Assembly: GCA_003573635.1 (NCBI GenBank)
Contig: QUTJ01031666.1
Span: 1-14,594 of the forward strand
DNA length: 14,594 nt
Source: Goniomonas avonlea
Lineage: Eukaryota; Cryptophyceae; Goniomonadida; Goniomonadaceae
Direction of reading: 5' to 3'
Below, piece by piece: positions 8,481-14,594 of the stretch (positions are counted from its first letter, which is position 1; each line of letters opens with the position of its first letter). Made by a program: the position numbers and the translations under genes. The notes beneath the pieces are model-generated. The model did no database searches, was not told where the DNA came from, and worked only from the letters and a program-made list of their open reading frames with translations.

Positions 8481-9752
8481 CGGTGCATGCTGTCTGTCCT
8501 CCGTCGACCATCAGGTGTGTCCCAGTGCAATACGAGCTCTCGTCGCAGGCAAAAAAGAGGGTGGCGTTTGCAACTTCACGGACATGACCCACGCGACCGA
8601 GCATAACGTCTGCAGTCTTGAGCTTCTGCCACTCCTCAAATGTCCACCCGTGCGCAGCGCGCTCCTCGGCGCTGATCGGAGTCTCGATTGTGCCGGCGCA
8701 CACTAAACACGCGTCAAACTTGCACCTGTGAAATCTGAAAGCCGTACCGGAGTTGGAACGAATCTTGTACTTGGCAAAATCAAACGCGCAGCTGCGGGCC
8801 AGCTGCACGATGGCGCCCTTGACGGTTGCGTATGTTGCGCAATTCGGCTGACAGAGAAAGTTGGTATGGCCTGCGAGCGCAAGAACTCGGAGCGGGTACC
8901 TGGCCAAGGAACGAAGAGATGGAACCTTGGAATACAATGGAACCACCACCCTTCATGTGAGGCAAACATGCCTTTGTTAGCAATGCGTGGCTGCGATGCA
9001 TGGTTAGAGTGGGGCACCGACGAAGTAAGGCTTACCCCTTGATATTGACCGAGGTCGACCGGTCCCAATCATCTGCTGAAGCAGTTTCCACGCTGTGGAA
9101 CACAAAAACGGCGGCATTGTTAACAAGAACGTGAATACGATCACCAAACTTGGCAGTCTGTGCAGTGGGGTGAGAAAATACAGGAGATGGAAAATTGAAA
9201 AGACCGTTTGCTCCACAATTTTCTTGTTGTCCTCCTCAGACGAAATATCACCTTGGCACCAGATGGCTGTATAAAGGTGAGAAACTATCATCCAACCGCA
9301 CCAACACACACCGACGTCACTGACAGAGGTGATTCCCGCAATTTGCCTGATCGGGTCAGGTTCGAAACTGTGGACTGTCAGCAAAATCTCACCCAATTAT
9401 TCCCAAAGTTTCGTCACACGATGATCGACTAACAAGAGCAACTCGTGCACCTTCCTGCAATCGTCTCGGAACACAATTCCAAGTGAGAGTGCCTTACCTC
9501 GACAAACCGCACCGCGATCGCCTGAGAAGAAGCGTCAGACAAGAACGACCACCTTCGAACAACCTGACCAAACCCACGAGATGCGCCACTGATTACAGCG
9601 ACCTTACCGTTCAACCGGGGCTCCTTTGACAAGGGGCGGCACAAAGGGAACTCATCCATTGTCGGATTTGGAGGAGCGTTGTCAGCAGAACCGTGATAAT
9701 GAACGTCATTATGCCCTCTGGTCATTGTCCTGTAGTTTGTAATCAGTGACAC
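8464..9752 (-). CDS. Short-chain dehydrogenase/reductase (classical SDR), 9 exons
   Basis: Modelled exons on the minus strand: 9752-9564, 9521-9498, 9454-9420, 9367-9321, 9266-9205, 9148-9036, 8990-8900, 8847-8748 and 8702-8464; all phases agree and give 299 residues. Introns are only 42-55 nt apart from one of 56. Classical SDR landmarks are present: LNGKVAVISGASRGFGQ with the TGxxxGxG-type cofactor loop (as SGASRGFG), GDIS after the second fold unit, HVLVNNAAVF, GSISSF carrying the catalytic Ser, ATYATVKGA carrying Tyr-x-x-x-Lys, and CAGTIETPI (usually PGxxxTP). The C-terminal end LMVDGGQTA is also typical. It should be an NAD(P)(H)-dependent oxidoreductase with an unknown substrate. There are about 30-45 extra residues before the fold; in-frame ATGs inside this extension leave the true start uncertain. 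Head to head with the cyclophilin gene. Confidence 0.92.
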
Positions 9753-9916
9753 TGTGGTCTCGCTAGCGTATACATATACTGTCTCTAGTCTAGCTAGTCA
9801 CGGTCCGACTCACGGTCAGTGACGGTCTCTAGCTAGCTGGTGACGAATTATACTAATAGTATATATATATACGGAATACTATTCGCATGATTCCACAGCA
9901 TTTTTTTGTGAAATTC
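9753..9916. promoter_or_regulatory. Shared promoter region with TATA-like run and CTAG repeats
   Basis: 164 bp between the divergent dehydrogenase and cyclophilin start codons. It contains an alternating TA run (9860-9872) about 45 bp before the cyclophilin ATG, and a cluster of CTAGCTAG and CACGGTC elements (about 9785-9840), the latter in both orientations around TCAGTGACGG. The promoter role is inferred from position. Confidence 0.5.
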
Positions 9917-10429
9917 ATGTCGAACCTTGTCCTCGACACCGAGTGCGGTCGCATTACGCTGCGACTGCGCCCGGACGCGGCTCCCAGCACTGTCCAGTAC
10001 GGATATATGTGTTTTGTCTTTGCTCTGACCTAATTTTGTAGACACATGATCAAGCTTGTCCAGTCGAAGCTGTATGATGGTTGCTGTTTTTATCGATCTG
10101 ATTTTGTCATCCAGTGCGGGCTTCAGCGGGCTGATGGAACATCTGTCAAGAACCCCCATCCCAATTTAACTGTTAATGAGACAGCTTCCAACACCTTTCT
10201 CTCCAATCTCCGAGGTACAGTTGCCACTGCTCATTGGGACGTTCCGGACTGTGGCAACTCTGAGTTTTTCATCAATCTGAAGGCGAACCCCCACCTGGAC
10301 TCTGCCTATGGGGGATACTGTGTATGGGCAGAAGTTGTTGATGCGGAGAGTTTCAGCACTGTGGACGCCATCTCCGCCGCCGTCCTCGGAGGGCGTAAGC
10401 CAGGGATCAAGTCTGCAACCATCGTGTAG
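9917..10429 (+). CDS. Cyclophilin-type peptidyl-prolyl isomerase, single domain, divergent
   Basis: Two exons, 9917-9996 and 10042-10429, with a 45-nt intron (GTACGG to TTTTGTAG) splitting codon 27. The product is 155 residues, the usual size of a stand-alone cyclophilin, and starts MSNLVLDTECGRITLRL. The core GLYDG-like block (KLYDGCCFYRSDFVIQCG) keeps the catalytic Arg (residue 45), Phe and Gln. The GSQFF block reads GNSEFF, so the active-site Gln is Glu (residue 101). The canonical MANAG segment reads TAHWD, and the loop near residues 110-123 has no tryptophan at the place of the cyclosporin-contact residue. The ending GYCVWAEVVD resembles bacterial PpiB-type enzymes. Function would be prolyl isomerisation in protein folding; low cyclosporin affinity is inference. 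No signal peptide, so probably cytosolic or nuclear. Confidence 0.9.
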
Positions 10430-10465
10430 AGAACAAAAACGTTGGAATGAAGGTCCTCCTTGTGT

Positions 10466-10471
10466 TTTATT
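10466..10471 (-). terminator. AATAAA polyadenylation signal for the P2X gene
   Basis: A canonical AATAAA on the minus strand (TTTATT on the plus), 129 nt after the P2X stop and only 37 bp past the cyclophilin stop of the opposing gene. The two convergent transcripts therefore probably overlap at their 3' ends. Confidence 0.55.
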
Positions 10472-10599
10472 TTGTATGAACGGATCAGTGGAGATGTGCC
10501 ATGTCCCTGTGTAGCGAGCCGCAACTTACGAAAGGTCTTGATTATGTTGTCTTTGATAAGCAATGCTGCTGGCACGTTTGATTTTCGAGATTGGCGATT

Positions 10600-12254
10600 T
10601 CACAAGCCCCCCGATTGGTTGGAATTCACAGAACGGTGGTCAAGGAAACGCTCCGAGAGGCCACCCTGAGGAGAAGAGATGGAGGGCTGATTGACTTGGT
10701 CAAATTTGGCTTGAGTGTAGAGATTTCTCTGCAAAACTCAGTGTCAGCAGGTCACCTGGACAAGCCTAAATTTACCTGGGGAACAATGGTCGTGGCGACG
10801 AAATCCAAAAGAATTACCGAAGCCGACAAGAGGCCAAAGGATGATACAAGCTGCTCACAGACGTTCAGTCCATAGAAAAGGTGAAAACAGCTGTGCGCAC
10901 CGCAATGAGGAAAACAGGGAAACTGAACCTCCCAACTTGACCCTCAGGCAAAATAACAATCCGAATGCCGTGCCGCTGTTTCAACAGTAAGACCCACCTG
11001 TCCAAGAGAATCCAAAACGCAAACTGGTGACACCTACATTGCTGACGAGCTTGTTTGTCGGGTAATTCAGATACTGGGACTCGTAGGTCTTGAACTCAGT
11101 GTCGGCCACATGTAGCACTCGGTAAGTGTACGTGTAGCGCCACACGTCAAACGATGACAAGTAGAGAGAATCTGGTACCCTGCAAAGGACGGTCAACCTT
11201 TGGTGGAATTGAAGCTCGGAAGCAAAATTCAGAGCTCACCAGTTGGAGTACGACACAGTCAGCATCAGCACCACGCCATCGTCTCGCATACTGGTGCCGT
11301 TTTTATACGTCACCGACCCTGAATTGCGCATTCAGGCTCAGTTCAAAACGGAGGGTGGACGTACTTGCGGTGTCCAGATTATCAATTCCAGCAGCAGATA
11401 ACAGTTGTCGAATGGAAAATACGTTTCTTGCGTCCTGAACGGGGCCTGGTTGCCAGCTCATGATTTCCTGGTCGTTCTGGTCGAGCTGCAGAAAAATGAG
11501 CGAGCGAGACCAAGTGGAGCAGTGCTCTACCACTCACCAGACGACCTTCCATCTCGTGAAATGGCTTGGTGACCGCGAAGCGAGATACCACCATGGTGTG
11601 GTCCACAAAGAGCTGAGGGAAAGTCACCGACAACAGTGACGAACCAAAGCTGTACCGTAAAGTCTTCAAGCCCAGCCGTATAAGTAGTTTCGCTTGAGTT
11701 AGAGTCATCCATGGGCGGGAAGACACACTGCAAAGAAGATTGGCTGGTGCAGTTAGGTGGGAGTGCGAGGACGGCTTTTGTGATCCGGCTGGACATAAAA
11801 ATTTCACCCCCTGATGGTGGAGGGAACACCTACGAATCGGTCAATGAAGCAGTCACGAGTCCTTGAGAAAAAGCTGAACTTGCCACATCAAACTGGTCCA
11901 TGACAAGACAAGGATTCTTGGAGATTCCTTCGTAAACGACGGGATTCTGGGCACAATAAGGCAACAAAGTAGGATCCATAAGGCTCAAGTTTGCTGGTTG
12001 CTGCAAGTTTAATCGAAGTGACATCGACGGCAAGGCTAGTTCCAGATATTGTTTCTGTCGGCTCGTCAATTGGACAGCTGGCAACCAAAATCGCAGAGGA
12101 GAGCATGCAAACACACCTTGAGCAACAACACATAGAAGAGAGCATACAAAAACACGCCGAAGACGAAGAGCAGATACCCAACGCCCAAGCGCTTGTCACG
12201 AATCTTGACAACTTTCGTCGTCGAGTAGGAGAGAACATCTCCCCAGTCCACCAT
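10600..12254 (-). CDS. P2X-type ligand-gated cation channel, 10 exons, 391 residues
   Basis: Modelled exons on the minus strand: 12254-12117, 12054-11887, 11829-11656, 11612-11538, 11485-11365, 11318-11240, 11179-11038, 10975-10901, 10850-10776 and 10728-10600. All nine introns (43-62 nt) agree in phase and the length is typical of P2X subunits. The start MVDWGDVLSYSTTKVVKI has the conserved N-terminal T-x-K; membrane helix 1 is about residues 22-45. Ectodomain blocks include VFPPPSGGEIFM, GLEDFT, FSIRQLLSAAG and GVVLMLTVSYSNW. HGIRI stands for the usual YGIRF. Helix 2 (about 316-347) contains SSFGLL and the conserved Asp in ILLDF. It is followed by RNLYTQAKFDQV, whose Y353-x-x-x-K357 matches the YxxxK stabilising motif of animal P2X. 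Only four ectodomain cysteines (80, 95, 129, 137) are present against ten in vertebrates. The segment equal to the ATP-binding SVTTKVKG reads SMSLRLNL, with both lysines replaced. In Dictyostelium P2X acts in the contractile vacuole; the location here is unknown. Confidence 0.92.
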
Positions 12255-12591
12255 GTCGACACTGGAGACTAGCTACATTGTAGCTAGCTACATTGTAGCT
12301 ACTACTAGTAGTACTGGAGCGAGCGAGTCGGAATTGATTAGAAGCATTTGAGGTGACTAACCAAATAATATAAAATCTTCTGTCTGTTCGACGTAGTTGC
12401 TGGAACGGGGCATTGAGGCAGTGCAAGCTGCAAGGGAGCAGCATAACACTTCTCGGCGGCCCAGAGGCAACTGTTGACTCGGCGCTGTTTTCACACTCAG
12501 TGTGACAACAGGCTAAGTCGCACACTGAGTCTAGCGATCTTGTCATCACCAATTTCTCGACTCTGTGGCCTGGACACTCCCAGAGTTTCTG
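12255..12591. promoter_or_regulatory. Shared 5' region of the P2X and LRR genes, with palindromic repeats
   Basis: 337 bp between the divergent start codons, with no coding exon I can support. At about 12270-12315 there is a tandem duplication of CTAGCTACATTGTAG followed by a perfect palindrome ACTACTAGTAGT. Each copy is itself a near-palindrome (AGCTAC-ATT-GTAGCT). It could form a cruciform or bind a dimeric regulator. No clear TATA box; AAATAATATAAAAT near 12362 is AT-rich and on the LRR side. Confidence 0.5.
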
Positions 12592-14594
12592 ATGGCATCA
12601 CAAGATGAGTTGGTTACGAAGGAACCTACCAAAGATCCCTCCAGGACGCCCATGACTTTCCAACAAGCCGCATTTGCTGTACTTGAAGATGTCCGCGTTG
12701 CCATCAAGGTGGGTTGTCTGTTCTTTCAGACGCATTTCTCATCCGAGGGTATCCAGGGATCGCGCTCTGCGGCGAAAGAGTTGACAGACCGTATTGCATT
12801 AAACCGACCTGGTGACTCGCTGGATGCCAGGTTTGGAATAGCATAGTTCCGCCCCCTCGCACTAAGGACCGTTTTTCAGTGGGATGCTGCTCCCAGTTAT
12901 TCCAGACTGCGTCTTCACACTGAGCGAACTCACCCGGCTCACACTGACCAACAATCGGATCAAGAAACTGCCGCCTGCAATCGCTCAGTTAACACTCATA
13001 ACAACGCTTCGGCTCAACTCGAACCACCTCTGCACTCTTCCGTCTCAAATATCTTGCCTCGTTGCACTTCAGGTGAGCTGGCAGTTGGCATGTACGAAGA
13101 ATTACAATCCACAGGGCCTTTATGTGGCAGACAATAGATTGGTTACTGTTCCCGCTGCTTTGGGAAAACTGGTGCAGCTGCAAACCCTGCACCTTCAAGG
13201 CAACTCCCAGCTTGCACGCCATCCACTCGAAGTCAGTATCACGTTATTTGTCGCTCACAAGCCACGTTTGACGATCGTTGACAGCTGGGGCGACTCAAGC
13301 TGCTCCAAGATTACACTTTTGATGTGGCTACCACTGTATTCCCCCCACCAGAGGTGTCTTCGCGCGGCTTGCAGGCTCGTAAGGTAACTTGTGCGTTCTC
13401 GCGTGACAGCGGAAGGTTCACACACAATTGCCGCACGGCTGAGGAAGTTCAAGTCCATCTTAACTCAATCTGACGTGCAGGACTTTTTGATGCGAATGGT
13501 GGACGGCTCTGATCGCCACTCCCTGAATTTGTCGTGGTGGCGCCTGGTACATGTCCCACTTGAGGTGCGTGCTCGGCCTCTGAGGTTGTGCTTAAGGTTA
13601 CGAGTGTGATCTCAACTCGCGGCAGTTTATATCCAGAAGAAAGACAGCGCCAGTCTTGCCTTGTGACAAAACTCCAACCCTGTAGCGCAGGTTTGCCAGC
13701 TCAAGGGTCTGACGGAGCTGCTGCTGGACAACAACAACATCACGCGTCTGCCGCCTGAGCTCGGGCAGCTCACCGCCCTCAAGATGCTCAACTTCGACAA
13801 AAAGATTCAATTCCCACCGTCGGAGGTCAGTTCAACCTGAGACTGTGAGAGCGTGACTCCCAGGTTTCGGTGTCAAGTCACTGAAACTGGCCTGCAGGTC
13901 TCAGGCGCGGGGCTGCACGTAATGATGAAGTTTCTTGCGGCTCTCTACCACGCGCGGAAGTCCGGGAACCTTGTGGTAGGGCATGATAGAAGTCGACAGG
14001 CTTTCGGTGGTAGCACAGGTGTGAGGCAGGCTCGTGGTGAGCACAGCGTCACAAGATTTATGTGCCGGTAGATGAGCAAGCGGTTGTCGTGTCGACCTTG
14101 CATCTGCCGCCGTTGCAAGCCACTTTTGCCAGAGTGTTTGGAAGTGTGGCTTTTGTCGATTTGTCAACCCATACTTTTGTCAATCGGTACTGGAGTCAAC
14201 AAGTTTGTCGACCAGTTTGTGTGCCTGGCCTTGCTACTGCCGACATCCCTCCCTAACCTCGTGACAACTGCGAGAGTACGATGGCACGTGACGGAGTAGT
14301 TCAATTATTGACCGCATCACAGCTGCGAGGGTACGCTCTGCAGGCAGTGCCCAAGCATGTGACCAAGTTGAAGCTCTGCCGGTCCGTGGATCTGAGTGAC
14401 AACTGTCTTCGCTCGCTTCCTCAGGTACGCCACCCACTCACAACTGACTACTGTCTTCACTCGCTCTCACAGCTCCAACACGCGTGACGATTCCCTGTGT
14501 TTACTCCTCCCCTTAACACTGGTGCTGCATTGCGGTTGTGTGTCCTGTCTGTGTGATATGTCCGGACCTGTCAGGAGGCTGTGTGACCTGTCAG
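12592..14594 (+). CDS. Leucine-rich-repeat protein, LRRC40-like, continues past right edge
   Basis: Modelled exons: 12592-12830, 12880-13072, 13115-13231, 13285-13383, 13481-13564, 13691-13825, 13898-13975 and 14323-14424, all in phase; the intron open at 14425 runs off or near the edge. The product begins MASQDELVTKEPTKDP, with no signal peptide or membrane helix. Clear LRRs include LTRLTLTNNRIKKLPPAI, LYVADNRLVTVPAALGKL, LTELLLDNNNITRLPPEL and SVDLSDNCLRSLPQ. These follow the LxxLxLxxNxLxxLPxx pattern of intracellular, LRRC40/PIRL-like proteins. The 347-nt intron 13976-14322 joins HARKSGNLV to LRGYALQAVP, a junction matching the known family pattern. The 97-nt intron 13384-13480 was preferred over a 31-nt alternative because it aligns two internal modules without gaps. 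Partner and function are unknown; this class usually mediates protein contacts. Confidence 0.85.

Noticed and set aside
9368-9392. 25-nt intron or frameshift in the dehydrogenase gene
   Set aside because: A 52-nt intron (9368-9419) with GTGTGA donor and CACAG acceptor restores the phase and gives a normal SDR spacing, so no frameshift is needed.
13384-13409. 31-nt intron alternative in the LRR gene (donor GTAAGG at 13379)
   Set aside because: In phase, but shorter than any other supported intron; the 97-nt alternative aligns the internal modules without gaps.

Overview
This is a gene-dense stretch of nuclear DNA from a unicellular, flagellated eukaryote, probably a free-living protist. The evidence is numerous short GT-AG introns (about 42-350 nt), the standard genetic code, an axonemal dynein subunit and a protist-type P2X receptor. 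GC content looks moderate. The lineage cannot be fixed from sequence reading alone. P2X genes are known from choanoflagellates, Dictyostelium, green algae and other protists. All exon models below were built by hand from reading frame, splice signals and family resemblance.

Layout. 1-1740: no convincing gene; poly-C, two unrelated tandem arrays and a TATC/TCTC microsatellite. 3048-1744 (-): AAA+ ATPase of AFG2/CDC48 type, visible only through its first Walker B and then running into the microsatellite. 3187-7766 (+): 18-exon gene for an axonemal dynein intermediate chain of the DNAI4/WDR78 type, followed by a minisatellite that copies its own last codons. 9752-8464 (-): nine-exon short-chain dehydrogenase/reductase. 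9917-10429 (+): two-exon divergent cyclophilin. 12254-10600 (-): ten-exon P2X ion channel of 391 residues. 12592 to beyond the right edge (+): LRRC40-like leucine-rich-repeat protein made of repeated modules.

The six genes alternate strictly in strand (-,+,-,+,-,+). They form three head-to-head pairs with short shared promoter regions (3049-3186, 9753-9916, 12255-12591) and two tail-to-tail junctions (7767-8463, 10430-10599). The products do not form an obvious pathway; the order looks like compact genome packing rather than a functional cluster.

I see no prokaryotic-style defence, mobile or biosynthetic system. The items most worth following are the P2X receptor with substituted ATP-site lysines, the possibly broken AAA gene with an inverted Walker B acid pair, the GC-AG intron and long C tract in the dynein gene, and the coding-derived minisatellite at its 3' end.
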